From Clostridium sp. (GTDB lineage: Bacteria; Bacillota; Clostridia; Lachnospirales; Lachnospiraceae), in assembly GCA_023667695.1 (NCBI GenBank), contig JAMOZY010000002.1, positions 86,229-150,228 on the forward strand: a stretch of 64,000 bases of DNA. The letters run 5' to 3'. Each line of letters begins with the position of its first letter. The stretch's first letter is position 1. Shown piece after piece: positions 56,171 through 64,000 of this stretch. A program made the translations under genes and the position numbers. The notes beneath the pieces were generated by a model, which was not told where the DNA came from, did not search any database, and saw only the letters and a list, made by a program, of their open reading frames with translations.

Positions 56171-56755
56171 ATGGCATATGTATCTTCTATGACCTATACA
56201 ACCGAAGCACAGTTTTTAGAAGCAGTCGCACAGGCAAAGTCTGCCCAGACCGCCCGTGAAGCCGCTCTGGCTTCTGCCGCCATGGAACAGGGGCTTTCTT
56301 TTCAGGCAATGTTGAACAGCAGTATTGCCGGTTATTCCGGAACTATCCCTGCTGCCTCCTCTGCCGCTGTAGACAGCCAGGCTCTGGATGTCTATTTCCA
56401 ACAGGCTGCGGATACTTATAATATTTCTGTTGATTTGTTAAAGGCAGTTGCCAGACAAGAATCCGGCTTTCAAACGAATATTGTCTCTTCTGCCGGAGCG
56501 ATTGGTGTTATGCAGCTAATGCCCGGTACGGCAGCATACCTTGGTGTAACAGACCCATACAATGCAGAACAGAATATTATGGGAGGCGCTAAGCTGTTAT
56601 CCGAATTATCCGCCCGATACAACGGGGACTTATCCCTGACTCTGGCAGCTTATAATGCTGGTGCCGGCGCTGTAGATAAATACGGAACCGTACCTCCCTA
56701 TCAGGAAACCCAGAACTTTGTGGCTAAGATTAAAGCCAGTCTTGGCGTGGAATAA
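56171..56755 (+). CDS. Lytic transglycosylase (SLT family) without a signal peptide
   Basis: 194 residues. Residues about 75-190 are a goose-type/SLT domain: ISVDLLKAVARQESGFQ (catalytic Glu), SSAGAIGVMQLMPGTA and LAAYNAGAGAVDKYG. The enzyme cleaves peptidoglycan to 1,6-anhydro products. The N-terminal 70 residues are alanine-rich and helical with no signal peptide or membrane helix, so export must be by another route (for example flagellar or phage-like) or the enzyme is released otherwise. AGGA lies nine bases before the ATG at 56171; the ATG at 56162 touches it. Confidence 0.88.
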   Translation: MAYVSSMTYTTEAQFLEAVAQAKSAQTAREAALASAAMEQGLSFQAMLNSSIAGYSGTIPAASSAAVDSQALDVYFQQAADTYNISVDLLKAVARQESGFQTNIVSSAGAIGVMQLMPGTAAYLGVTDPYNAEQNIMGGAKLLSELSARYNGDLSLTLAAYNAGAGAVDKYGTVPPYQETQNFVAKIKASLGVE

Positions 56756-56758
56756 TGC

Positions 56759-56980
56759 TTAATGATGATAATTCATCATCCGCATAGCATATCCATCTGC
56801 TATCTGCTTATATTTCCGGTAATCCTTATCCTTTAATTCTCCGGATTCCCTGCATTCTTCCAATACCCGCTGCAATTCCTTCAATGCATCCTGGGCAAGG
56901 TCCTTATAATTATTTTCCAGATTAATCTTCAAATCATTGACCTTACTTTCTAATAACAGCTTTGTCTTTCGTTTTATCAT
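56759..56980 (-). CDS. Hypothetical 73-residue helical protein
   Basis: Highly charged, predicted all-helical: MIKRKTKLLLESKVNDLKIN, LENNYKDLAQDALKELQRVL, then KDKDYRKYKQIADGYAMRM, ending MNYHH. The frame extends upstream to 57049, but GGAG stands seven bases before the ATG at 56980, and the longer form would overlap the DUF1653 gene. It lies 10 bases after that gene, so the two are co-transcribed. No family is recognised. Confidence 0.75.
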   Translation of the reverse strand: MIKRKTKLLLESKVNDLKINLENNYKDLAQDALKELQRVLEECRESGELKDKDYRKYKQIADGYAMRMMNYHH

Positions 56981-56990
56981 CGCTCTTCTC

Positions 56991-57557
56991 CTATCGTTTA
57001 TTTCTTTCATATTTTGCAAGGGTATGAAGTGCATATTGAACACTGGCATACTGCTCTTCCAAGGTTCCGGTTCCCGTTGATATATCCAAAGATGCCGCGA
57101 TTTCCGTCAATAATACTTCATTGATGCTATCCCGCATCTCCAGAAAAATCTTTAACTTTGCCCCAAAGGTCTCTGCCTCCAGAAACTGAAGCAGATAGGG
57201 GTTAACCTCTGCCTCCTGGCCCTCTGGCCTGAGACCTTCCGTTTCAACACTTTCCGTTTTCGAAGTCCTTTGAGAAGCAGTTGGTTCTTGTGAATCTGCT
57301 GACACAACGGTTGCATCCGGACCACATATCGGTTGAAACCGGAGCTTTTGCTCCGCATTGGGATATGCGGTCTTGTCCAATAGCTCCAAAAACATGGACA
57401 ATGGACGGATGTATACCTGAAAATCTCCGTATAATGCCTGATATACTACCATTTCTTCATTGGTTTCTGAATGAACTCCATTGGTAATGACCTGATACAG
57501 GCCTCCTTTAAAATGCCGATATTTCTGCCCCGGAACGGGACGTGCTGTCTGTGTCAT
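56991..57557 (-). CDS. DUF1653 domain protein
   Basis: 188 residues. The N-terminal 60 residues match DUF1653: GQKYRHFKGGLYQVITNGVH, SETNEEMVVYQALYGDFQVY and RPLSMFLELLD. This is a small beta-barrel-like domain of unknown role. After a Q/S/T/E-rich linker there is a helical C-terminal part (about 115-188). AAGGAAGTG precedes the ATG. It is divergent from the 58-kb gene across a 445-base gap. Confidence 0.85.
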   Translation of the reverse strand: MTQTARPVPGQKYRHFKGGLYQVITNGVHSETNEEMVVYQALYGDFQVYIRPLSMFLELLDKTAYPNAEQKLRFQPICGPDATVVSADSQEPTASQRTSKTESVETEGLRPEGQEAEVNPYLLQFLEAETFGAKLKIFLEMRDSINEVLLTEIAASLDISTGTGTLEEQYASVQYALHTLAKYERNKR

Positions 57558-57704
57558 TGCTACACTTCCTTTTTATTAAGATATTTTAATTTTACCTGTT
57601 TTATCCGGTCATTACAATTACTTTTATTTTCGCTTTTTCAACATATACTGCCACTTGTCACGGAGAAATAATCCTTCATTTCGATATCTTCTCTACTGAC
57701 AATC

Positions 57705-57733
57705 TTGGAAATACTTTACTAACATGGTATAAT
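57705..57733 (+). promoter_or_regulatory. Strong predicted promoter of the structured intergenic RNA
   Basis: TTGGAA (57705-57710), a 17-base spacer ending in TGG, and a perfect TATAAT (57728-57733). Transcription from about 57740 enters the multi-hairpin segment rather than directly a coding region; the next ORF starts at 58003. Confidence 0.7.
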
Positions 57734-57739
57734 ATACGC

Positions 57740-57935
57740 GAACACAATGAGCCAAGCGGCTGCAAAGCAGACATTTGGCGAATGTGCGTGAACCATGATG
57801 AAGCAACGCGGAATCATGGTATAATCCACCGCAAGGTGGGAGGAGTCCTTAAGTCAGACTGTAAAAGAGTACAAATGCAGTCAGAAAGCATGATATAACG
57901 ACCACGAAAAAACCACAAAGTTTGTGGTGAGCATT
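57740..57935 (+). ncRNA. Candidate structured non-coding RNA or long 5' leader
   Basis: A 196-base segment dense in hairpins: GCC-AAGC-GGC (57751-57760), CATT/AATG (57773-57784), ACCATGAT/ATCATGGT (57792-57799 with 57812-57819), CCACC-GCAA-GGTGG with a GNRA loop (57827-57839), GACTG/CAGTC (about 57857-57882), and ACCACAAA/TTTGTGGT (57911-57928). It follows a strong promoter and contains no convincing ORF. It may be an independent RNA or the leader of the downstream beta-CASP gene. I compared it mentally with common riboswitch and 6S/tmRNA/SRP patterns and could not place it. Ends are approximate. Confidence 0.5.
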
Positions 57936-58002
57936 TATGCAAGGAATACATATGGTATAGTAATTTACATCTTAAATAACGATTGGATAGGGGGTACTAC
58001 GA

Positions 58003-59607
58003 ATGAAACTTACATTTATTGGAGCCGATCATGAGGTAACAGGGAGCTGCCATGTCCTGGAAGCCGCCGGAAAGCGACTTGCCATTGACTGTGGTATGGA
58101 GCAGGGTGCAGACATCTATGAAAATGAAGAGCTTCCCTTTTCACCTGCTGACATTGACTACATATTCCTGACTCATGCCCATATTGACCATAGCGGTTAT
58201 CTTCCGCTTATGTATTCCCAGGGCTTTCGCGGAACCATCTTCGCAACGAAGGCAACCACAGATTTGTGCCGGATTATGCTGCGGGACAGTGCACACATTC
58301 AGGAAATGGAAGCAGAATGGAAAAACCGTAAGGCCCGTCGTTCCGGACTGCCAGAGGTTCCTCCCTTATATACCATTCAGGATGCGGAAGGTGCAGTGAC
58401 TCTGTTCCACTCTCTGGATTATGATGCCCTTACCAGCATTTGCGAAGGGATACAGGTACGCTTTTCTGACGTTGGACACCTGTTAGGCTCTGCCAGCATT
58501 GAACTATGGCTTACAGAAGAAAATAAGACTGTAAAGCTAGCCTTCTCCGGGGATATTGGCAATATCAACCAGCCATTAATCCGGGACCCTCAATATCTGT
58601 CCGAGGCAGATTATGTAATCATGGAATCCACTTATGGGGACCGCAGTCATGGGGTATTGCCGGACTATGTGGCAGAATTATCCCATATCATTGATGAAAC
58701 CTTCCGAAAGGGTGGAAATGTGGTCATTCCTTCCTTTGCAGTAGGACGGACCCAGGAACTGCTATACTTCATCCGGGAGATTAAAACCCGGAATCTTCTG
58801 CCTGATTTTGCCGACTTCGAGGTCTATGTAGACAGTCCGCTGGCAGTAGAAGCAACCAATGTATTTAACCGAAATGTGGAAAGCTGTTTTGATGAAGAGG
58901 CCATGGAACTGGTTCGACAGGGAATCAATCCGATTTCATTTCCAGGCTTAAAGACCTCTGTTACCAGTGAAGAATCCAAAGCAATCAACTTTGATTCCAG
59001 ACCAAAGGTCATTCTTTCTGCATCCGGCATGTGTGAGGCAGGCCGCATCCGCCATCATTTGAAGCACAATCTATGGCGTCCGGAATGTACCATCCTTTTT
59101 GTGGGCTATCAGGCAAACGGAACGCTTGGCCGCTCCTTACTGGAGGGCATCCCGGTGGTAACCTTATTTGGTGAAACCATTGAGGTAAAGGCAAGAATTG
59201 AAAAACTGGAAGGCATCAGCGGTCATGCAGATAAGGAACACCTGATTGAGTGGCTGCAGGCTATTTCACCAAAGCCAAAGGAAGTTTTTGTTGTCCACGG
59301 TGAAGATACCGTTTGCGATTGCTTTGTCACCTGCTTAAAAGAAGAATACGGTTATTCTGCTTCCGCTCCTTACACCGGAGCCAGCTTTGACCTTCTGACC
59401 GGTGCCTGGCTTTCAACCGGAAATCAGATTCGGAAAAAGGCAGTTGTATCTGCCAAGGCCAGCAGGGCTGCTACCATTTATCAAAAGCTCCTGGCGGCCG
59501 GCCAGCGTCTGCTTGCTGTTATCCGCCATAACGAAGGCGGCAGCAATAAAGATTTAGTAAGATTTACCGATCAAATCAATTCACTTTGTGATAAATGGGA
59601 ACGTTAA
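58003..59607 (+). CDS. Beta-CASP metallo-beta-lactamase protein (CPSF-like RNA nuclease)
   Basis: 534 residues. The metallo-beta-lactamase motif THAHIDHSGYLP (His 58, His 60, Asp 62, His 63), DVGHLLGSASIELW and the FSGDIGN and MESTYGDR blocks are followed by the beta-CASP insertion and the KVILSASGMCEAGRIRHHL and ISGHADKEHLIEW motifs of bacterial CPSF73-like proteins. It is predicted to cleave or trim RNA. AGGGGG lies ahead of the ATG. It stands downstream of the structured segment and upstream of a protease gene. Confidence 0.92.
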   Translation: MKLTFIGADHEVTGSCHVLEAAGKRLAIDCGMEQGADIYENEELPFSPADIDYIFLTHAHIDHSGYLPLMYSQGFRGTIFATKATTDLCRIMLRDSAHIQEMEAEWKNRKARRSGLPEVPPLYTIQDAEGAVTLFHSLDYDALTSICEGIQVRFSDVGHLLGSASIELWLTEENKTVKLAFSGDIGNINQPLIRDPQYLSEADYVIMESTYGDRSHGVLPDYVAELSHIIDETFRKGGNVVIPSFAVGRTQELLYFIREIKTRNLLPDFADFEVYVDSPLAVEATNVFNRNVESCFDEEAMELVRQGINPISFPGLKTSVTSEESKAINFDSRPKVILSASGMCEAGRIRHHLKHNLWRPECTILFVGYQANGTLGRSLLEGIPVVTLFGETIEVKARIEKLEGISGHADKEHLIEWLQAISPKPKEVFVVHGEDTVCDCFVTCLKEEYGYSASAPYTGASFDLLTGAWLSTGNQIRKKAVVSAKASRAATIYQKLLAAGQRLLAVIRHNEGGSNKDLVRFTDQINSLCDKWER

Positions 59608-59622
59608 TCCCTTCCTTCCGGA

Positions 59623-60627
59623 GTGACCCTTCGCTTCTTTCTGCATACCATATTACTAACCCCGTTGGTAACTGGTGCAACGAACATGGCCCTCCTGAAT
59701 CCGGAAGCAATTCTAAAACCCAATCATATGATTCATGCGGAATTCGCACACTACCGTCATATCTATGGCGGCAGTGTGGGAGTTGCCGTGCTGGATACCG
59801 GCATTTTCCCCAGAACCGATTTTCTTACGTTTCCTCATTATCCCTTTTCCGTAAACCGAATCCAATATTTTCATGACTTTGTGAACCATCGTAAGGAGCC
59901 TTATGATGATTCCGGCCACGGAACACATATCTGCGGTAAAATTGCCTCTTCTGTGCAAATTGCAGAGGAGGAATATTTAGGTATTGCTCCCGGATGCAAT
60001 CTGATTGTTTTAAAGACATTAGACCAAAATGGAAATGCTCCCATCAGTACCTTCGTACAGGCTCTGCGATGGCTCCATAAGAACTATCAAGCCTACAATA
60101 TCCGCATTGTCAATATCTCCATTGGAAGCAACCTGGACTCTAATCAGCAGGACACGAATCTGCTGGTACAGGAGGTCGATGCCCTTTGGCAGGATGGACT
60201 GGTAGTCATCGCTTCTGCCGGCAATAATGGACCGAATCCCGGCTCTATCAGTTCTCCTGGTAATAGCTGTCTGGTCATTACCGTCGGCGCATCGGATGAC
60301 AATCTGCCAGGGCTTGGAACAGGCTCCCGACGGATGTATTCCGGCCGGGGGCCGGTGAACTGCAGCTCCGTAAAGCCGGAAATCGTAGCTCCTGGAACCC
60401 AGATTGTCAGCTGCAGCAATCGTCCGGCAGGCTATGCTGTCAAAACAGGAACCTCCATGTCTACGGCCCTTGTCAGTGGTGCCATTGCCCTGTTATTAGA
60501 GCAAGAGCCATATCTCACCAATGAAGATGTAAAAAACCGCCTGCACAACTGTGCAAGGCGGTTAAATCTACCTCATTTTCAGCAGGGCTGGGGCCAGTTA
60601 GACATCCTCCGCCTGCTAAGCAGTTAA
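59623..60627 (+). CDS. Subtilisin-like serine protease (S8 family)
   Basis: 334 residues from a GTG touching GGAG. Catalytic Asp in GVAVLDTGI (58), His in DSGHGTHICG (99), oxyanion Asn in SAGNNG (201) and Ser in GTSMSTALVSG (278) are complete. There is no propeptide and no clear signal peptide, which suits the intracellular AprX-like group. The true start is unsure: an ATG at 59686 (Met 22) leads straight into NPEAILKPNHMIH but lacks a ribosome binding site. The gene begins 15 bases after the beta-CASP stop. Its 3' end carries an antisense terminator. Confidence 0.9.
   Translation: MTLRFFLHTILLTPLVTGATNMALLNPEAILKPNHMIHAEFAHYRHIYGGSVGVAVLDTGIFPRTDFLTFPHYPFSVNRIQYFHDFVNHRKEPYDDSGHGTHICGKIASSVQIAEEEYLGIAPGCNLIVLKTLDQNGNAPISTFVQALRWLHKNYQAYNIRIVNISIGSNLDSNQQDTNLLVQEVDALWQDGLVVIASAGNNGPNPGSISSPGNSCLVITVGASDDNLPGLGTGSRRMYSGRGPVNCSSVKPEIVAPGTQIVSCSNRPAGYAVKTGTSMSTALVSGAIALLLEQEPYLTNEDVKNRLHNCARRLNLPHFQQGWGQLDILRLLSS
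60531..60563 (-). terminator. Terminator for the aconitase-family gene, embedded in the protease coding region
   Basis: On the minus strand AACCGCCTTGCACA and TGTGCAGGCGGTT pair with a one-base bulge, followed by TTTTTT. It lies 112 bases beyond the stop of the minus-strand hydratase gene but within the last 30 codons of the plus-strand protease gene. Confidence 0.75.
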
Positions 60628-60674
60628 GAACAAAAATACAGTCCCTAACCATTTCCTGGCAGTTCGGGAACAGC

Positions 60675-62960
60675 TTATCCTTCCCGATTGTAATTAATCA
60701 GACAGCCCTTTAAGATAATCTCACGCTCATTGTCCGTTAACTGTCCCAGAGTCAGACTGAATTCCTTCATGTCCTTATTCACTACATAGGCCTTGATTAT
60801 CTCGGTCTTATTCCGTACTGCCTCTGCAATGCCCGGAATAAAGATATAATCTCCATTGGCGAACGGTAATTCCTCCTGAATAATAAATGGAAGCATTCCC
60901 CAGTTAATCAGATTGGAACGATACCGTTTGGTCGCATATTCCTTGGCAATATTCGCCCAACCGCCCAATACCTTCTGGCAGGAAGCAGCCTGTTCTCTGG
61001 CAGAACCATCTCCCGGTTTTACTGCAAAAATCGTACTTCCTATTCCTACATTTGCCCTGGATACGGAATAATTCTCTTTAATCTTATCCATAATCGGCTT
61101 TAATTCCGGAACTGCGCTACATGGACAACTGTCTGCTTCAATTGCCTTCTGTGCCTTCTGAATCTCCTTCGCCCGTCCCACATACTCCGGATCCTTTCTG
61201 GACAGCGTGAATTCTGCCAGTCCCAGCGGATTGGAGCGATAAGAAGAGGTTTCACCGGAAGGAATCAGTTCATCGGTAGTGGTAACCGGATCATGAATCT
61301 CCGATACTACCTTCAACACCAGATTCTCCGGCAGGGGTGCCATGGCAGGCCAGTCCTTAATATTCGGACCAAACTTAATCTCTACGGATGGGTCCGGCTT
61401 TCCGACTCCATCGTATACCCGGTTCTCATAGATACTCTTATCAAAGAAGTATTTCCGTTTCGTAATGTCTGCATCCACATCCGTTGCTGCTGTTAAATAC
61501 CCCTGATTGGCTGCAGTTGCCGCAATGGAACGTGCATCCATCAAGGCTACGGAAGAAATCTGGCCATTCTGAATCTTGGAACCCTCCCGATTCGGGAAGT
61601 TTCTGGTAGAATGCCGGATACTGAATGCATTATTCGCCGGTGTATCTCCTGCCCCAAAGCACGGACCGCAAAATGCTGTCTTTACAACGGAACCGGTAGC
61701 AATCAAGTCTGCCAGTACACCATTCTTAGCCAGTTCCATATAAATCGGCGTACTTGCCGGATATATGCTTAAGGTAAATTCATCTGCACCAATACTGGTA
61801 CCTCTCAATATATCTGCTGCTTCACAGATATTCTCAAAGCCGCCTCCGGCACAGCCGGCAATGATTCCCTGCTCCACATACAGCTTTCCATTTCGAACCT
61901 TGTCCTTTAAGGTAAAGTCTACCTTGCCATCCAGACTGACCTTGGCTCGTTTTTCACAATCATCCAAAATGTCCATCAGATTTGCATTCAATTCTTCAAT
62001 GGTATAGGCATTGCTTGGATGGAATGGCATTGCAATCATCGGCTTAACAGAAGACAAATCCACAAAAACCACTCCGTCATAATAAGCCACCTCTCCCGGC
62101 TTTAATTCTGCATAAGCCTCTTTTCTTCCATGAATCTCATAGAATTCCCGAATCGTATCATCGGTCTGCCAGATGGATGATAAACAGGTGGTTTCCGTAG
62201 TCATGACATCAATACCGATTCGATAATCTGCGCTTAGATTCTTGACACCAGGTCCTACAAATTCCATTACCTTATTTTTCACATAACCACAATCAAAGGT
62301 AGCCTGTATAATTGCCAGTGCCACATCCTGAGGTCCTACCCCCTTCTGTGGTTTACCGTCCAGATAAACTGCTATTACCTCTGGCATATCCACATCATAG
62401 GTCTTGGACAGAAGCTGCTTTACCAGTTCACCGCCGCCTTCTCCGATTGCCATGGTACCAAGAGCGCCATACCGAGTGTGGCTGTCAGAACCAAGAATCA
62501 TCTTTCCGCCTTCTGCCAGCATTTCTCTTGCAAACTGATGAATGACTGCCTGATGTGGCGGAACATACATACCGCCATACCGCTTGGCACAGGACAATCC
62601 AAACATATGATCATCTTCATTAATCGTACCGCCGACTGCACATAGGGAATTATGACAATTGGTCAGAACATAGGGAATCGGAAACTTCTCCAGTCCGGAT
62701 GCTCTTGCCGTCTGTATGATTCCGACAAATGTAATATCATGGGAGGTAAGCTTATCAAACTTAAGCTGAAGCTTTTTTTCATTGCCTGATGTATTGTGGG
62801 CCTGCAAAATCCGGTAAGCAATGGTATTCTTTGCCGCTGTCTCCTTTGAAACCACTTCTGCACCGAATCGTTCCTTTAGAAGGGCTTCCCGGTCTGCTCC
62901 CTCTTGAACCAGCTCCTTACCATCTATGAGCCATGCTCCACTGTCAATCATTGAAACCAT
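60675..62960 (-). CDS. Aconitase-family hydratase
   Basis: 761 residues. Fe-S and substrate signatures: [63 protein letters not shown], and a swivel domain with [12 protein letters not shown] and [13 protein letters not shown]. The cluster cysteine region differs from classical AcnA, so it belongs to an aconitase-like subgroup; aconitate hydratase is the likely but not proven activity. It would convert citrate to isocitrate for the nearby NADP-isocitrate dehydrogenase. AAGGAGG precedes the ATG. Confidence 0.88.
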   Translation of the reverse strand: MVSMIDSGAWLIDGKELVQEGADREALLKERFGAEVVSKETAAKNTIAYRILQAHNTSGNEKKLQLKFDKLTSHDITFVGIIQTARASGLEKFPIPYVLTNCHNSLCAVGGTINEDDHMFGLSCAKRYGGMYVPPHQAVIHQFAREMLAEGGKMILGSDSHTRYGALGTMAIGEGGGELVKQLLSKTYDVDMPEVIAVYLDGKPQKGVGPQDVALAIIQATFDCGYVKNKVMEFVGPGVKNLSADYRIGIDVMTTETTCLSSIWQTDDTIREFYEIHGRKEAYAELKPGEVAYYDGVVFVDLSSVKPMIAMPFHPSNAYTIEELNANLMDILDDCEKRAKVSLDGKVDFTLKDKVRNGKLYVEQGIIAGCAGGGFENICEAADILRGTSIGADEFTLSIYPASTPIYMELAKNGVLADLIATGSVVKTAFCGPCFGAGDTPANNAFSIRHSTRNFPNREGSKIQNGQISSVALMDARSIAATAANQGYLTAATDVDADITKRKYFFDKSIYENRVYDGVGKPDPSVEIKFGPNIKDWPAMAPLPENLVLKVVSEIHDPVTTTDELIPSGETSSYRSNPLGLAEFTLSRKDPEYVGRAKEIQKAQKAIEADSCPCSAVPELKPIMDKIKENYSVSRANVGIGSTIFAVKPGDGSAREQAASCQKVLGGWANIAKEYATKRYRSNLINWGMLPFIIQEELPFANGDYIFIPGIAEAVRNKTEIIKAYVVNKDMKEFSLTLGQLTDNEREIILKGCLINYNREG

Positions 62961-63104
62961 ACAAAATTCCTCCTTGTAACACTCTTCATTCTCTTTACAA
63001 TTCGATGTAATATCTTATTTCCTACTATACTGCTTGAACACAATATGCTTTATCTTATCATATTTAGGAAAAAAATAAAATACCCAACTATGTTAGGGGA
63101 ATGA

Positions 63105-63136
63105 AAAAAACAGACATCTTATGATATCTGCTTTTT
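63105..63136. terminator. Hairpin terminator downstream of the DUF4190 gene
   Basis: GAAAAAAACAGACATC and GATATCTGCTTTTTT flank a TTAT loop, with one mismatch in an 8-bp core and long A and T runs on the outside. It starts about 30 bases after the stop at 63168 on the minus strand and isolates the downstream hydratase gene. Confidence 0.7.
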
Positions 63137-63167
63137 TACTCTGCTTTTATATCCTGTTTTTTATTAT

Positions 63168-63692
63168 TTAAATATTAGCAAATTTTAATCCCAGTATTAA
63201 AAGAAGGGATAATATCGACCAGACCAGTGCAACAATATTCATGACCATACCTGCCGTTGCCATTCCCTTCTTTTGCTCTGATTTTCTTCCCTGTATGGAA
63301 TTCTGAATACCTACTACTTCCAGAATAATGAACCAGAACGATGAAAAGAAATAATCGGTAAGCAATCCAATACAACAGACAATCAGATTTAAAACCAGTG
63401 CAATGATACCCATAATCATACCGCTTTTTGCTTTTTTTCCGAATTCCTCTTCAAACCCTGCCGGAACCGTACTTCCTGTGCCGCCTGCTGCTCCATTATA
63501 TGCGGTCTGGGATGCATCATACACACCTGTCGCATTGGCATTATATGTTCCAGCAGTATTCGTATTATATACACCTGCTTGTTCCGTTCCACTGTTTTGT
63601 GAACCATTCGAATATGGATTATTTGGTGTTGCATTTGTCACCTGCTGTGAATCATTCTTTTCATTGTTTGATGAAAAACTATTGTTGTCCAT
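63168..63692 (-). CDS. DUF4190 domain membrane protein
   Basis: 174 residues. A low-complexity N/Q/S/T/Y/A-rich cytosolic region of about 85 residues with loose repeats (GVYNTNTAGTYNANATGVYD) is followed by two hydrophobic segments (GMIMGIIALVLNLIVCCIGLL and MVMNIVALVWSILSLLLILG) separated by a basic loop, the DUF4190 layout. Function is unknown. AAAGGAG precedes the ATG. It is a single gene between terminators. Confidence 0.8.
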   Translation of the reverse strand: MDNNSFSSNNEKNDSQQVTNATPNNPYSNGSQNSGTEQAGVYNTNTAGTYNANATGVYDASQTAYNGAAGGTGSTVPAGFEEEFGKKAKSGMIMGIIALVLNLIVCCIGLLTDYFFSSFWFIILEVVGIQNSIQGRKSEQKKGMATAGMVMNIVALVWSILSLLLILGLKFANI

Positions 63693-63877
63693 GTTCTCTC
63701 TCCTTTATCATTCTAACATTTTAAATTGGAATCTTTCTTGTAGAATTCTGCCAATCATATGAAATTGACAGAAGAATTCCTGTTCATATATACATACGGC
63801 TTATTCTATCATATTTAACAAATGGATGCAAACTGTACTGGTATTTCTGCTATGTCAAAAGCAACCCTCAACCAGTA

Positions 63878-64000
63878 TCAAATATAACACTCTACCTGTC
63901 CTTTATCAGACAGAACAATGACACTATCTTCCTGTAGCAAAATGGCACGACAGGTTCCTTTTGTCTTTTTTCGCTTACGCAGCTCTTCTCCGGTCTCCTT
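63878..64000 (-). CDS. C-terminal end of a gene cut by the window edge
   Basis: The minus strand is open from the edge to a TGA at 63878-63880, 40 residues: KETGEELRKRKKTKGTCRAI, then LLQEDSVIVLSDKGQVECYI. A basic segment followed by two probable beta strands looks like genuine coding sequence, but it is too short to assign. The gap to the DUF4190 start (63693-63877) shows no other feature. Confidence 0.5.
   Translation of the reverse strand, partial: KETGEELRKRKKTKGTCRAILLQEDSVIVLSDKGQVECYI

Noticed and set aside
57905-57930. ACCACAAA/TTTGTGGT stem followed by T on the minus strand as a minus-strand terminator
   Set aside because: No minus-strand gene ends upstream of it. It is better explained as part of the plus-strand structured segment, though antisense transcription is not excluded.

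Overview
The window looks like chromosome from a spore-forming, low-to-medium G+C anaerobe of the Clostridia, most probably Lachnospiraceae. The grounds are a sporulation sigma cluster (spoIIGA, sigE, sigG), a CIRCE/HrcA-controlled dnaK operon, a clostridial-type division and cell-wall cluster, a monomeric [FeFe] hydrogenase with accessory ferredoxin clusters, and strong AGGAGG-type ribosome binding sites. Assignment to a genus is not possible from sequence alone. Most genes lie on the minus strand and nearly all are ordinary core genes.

Layout. 1-2 kb: 5' part of RNase J, then the conserved DUF1292 / RuvX / IreB trio. 2-6.2 kb: two large polytopic membrane proteins, including YfhO, with an AT-rich stretch. 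6.3-12.4 kb: tRNA and ribosome modification (MtaB, ThiI, cysteine desulfurase, RsmE, PrmA). A probable type I toxin-antitoxin locus, with a 33-residue toxin gene, sits between thiI and its sulfur donor. 12.4-17.7 kb: hrcA-grpE-dnaK-dnaJ behind a perfect CIRCE operator. 18-21.7 kb: XRE regulator, HemW, LepA. 22-24.5 kb: sigG facing sigE-spoIIGA. 24.6-36.4 kb: division/wall cluster read from mraZ to ftsZ (mraZ, rsmH, ftsL, two class B PBPs, mraY, murD, ftsW, divIB, ftsZ), with four MraZ boxes and a promoter at its head. murE, murG, murB and ftsA are absent from the cluster. 36.8-38.8 kb: lgt and ychF.

38.9-44.3 kb is a small accessory island between ychF and yebC. It holds a tyrosine-recombinase remnant, a DinD-like protein, an ADP-ribosylglycohydrolase, small unknown ORFs, a zinc-ribbon protein, and a YhcG-type PD-(D/E)xK nuclease flanked by two nearly identical copies of a 66-residue gene. 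A three-site repeat with exact 14-bp spacing lies upstream of the nuclease.

44.4-64 kb returns to core genes: yebC, a CorC-like CBS protein, mazF with no adjacent antitoxin, alr, nnrD/E, an ABC-F ATPase, type II isocitrate dehydrogenase, a hydrogenase operon with two unknown membrane proteins, a lytic transglycosylase, DUF1653, a beta-CASP metallo-beta-lactamase protein, a subtilisin-like protease, an aconitase-family hydratase, DUF4190, and a partial gene at the edge. The most unexplained sequence is a highly structured, promoter-preceded intergenic segment at about 57.73-57.93 kb (candidate non-coding RNA). A second structured segment lies at 21.78-21.93 kb, ahead of lepA/sigG. I found no tRNA, rRNA, CRISPR array or intact insertion sequence.
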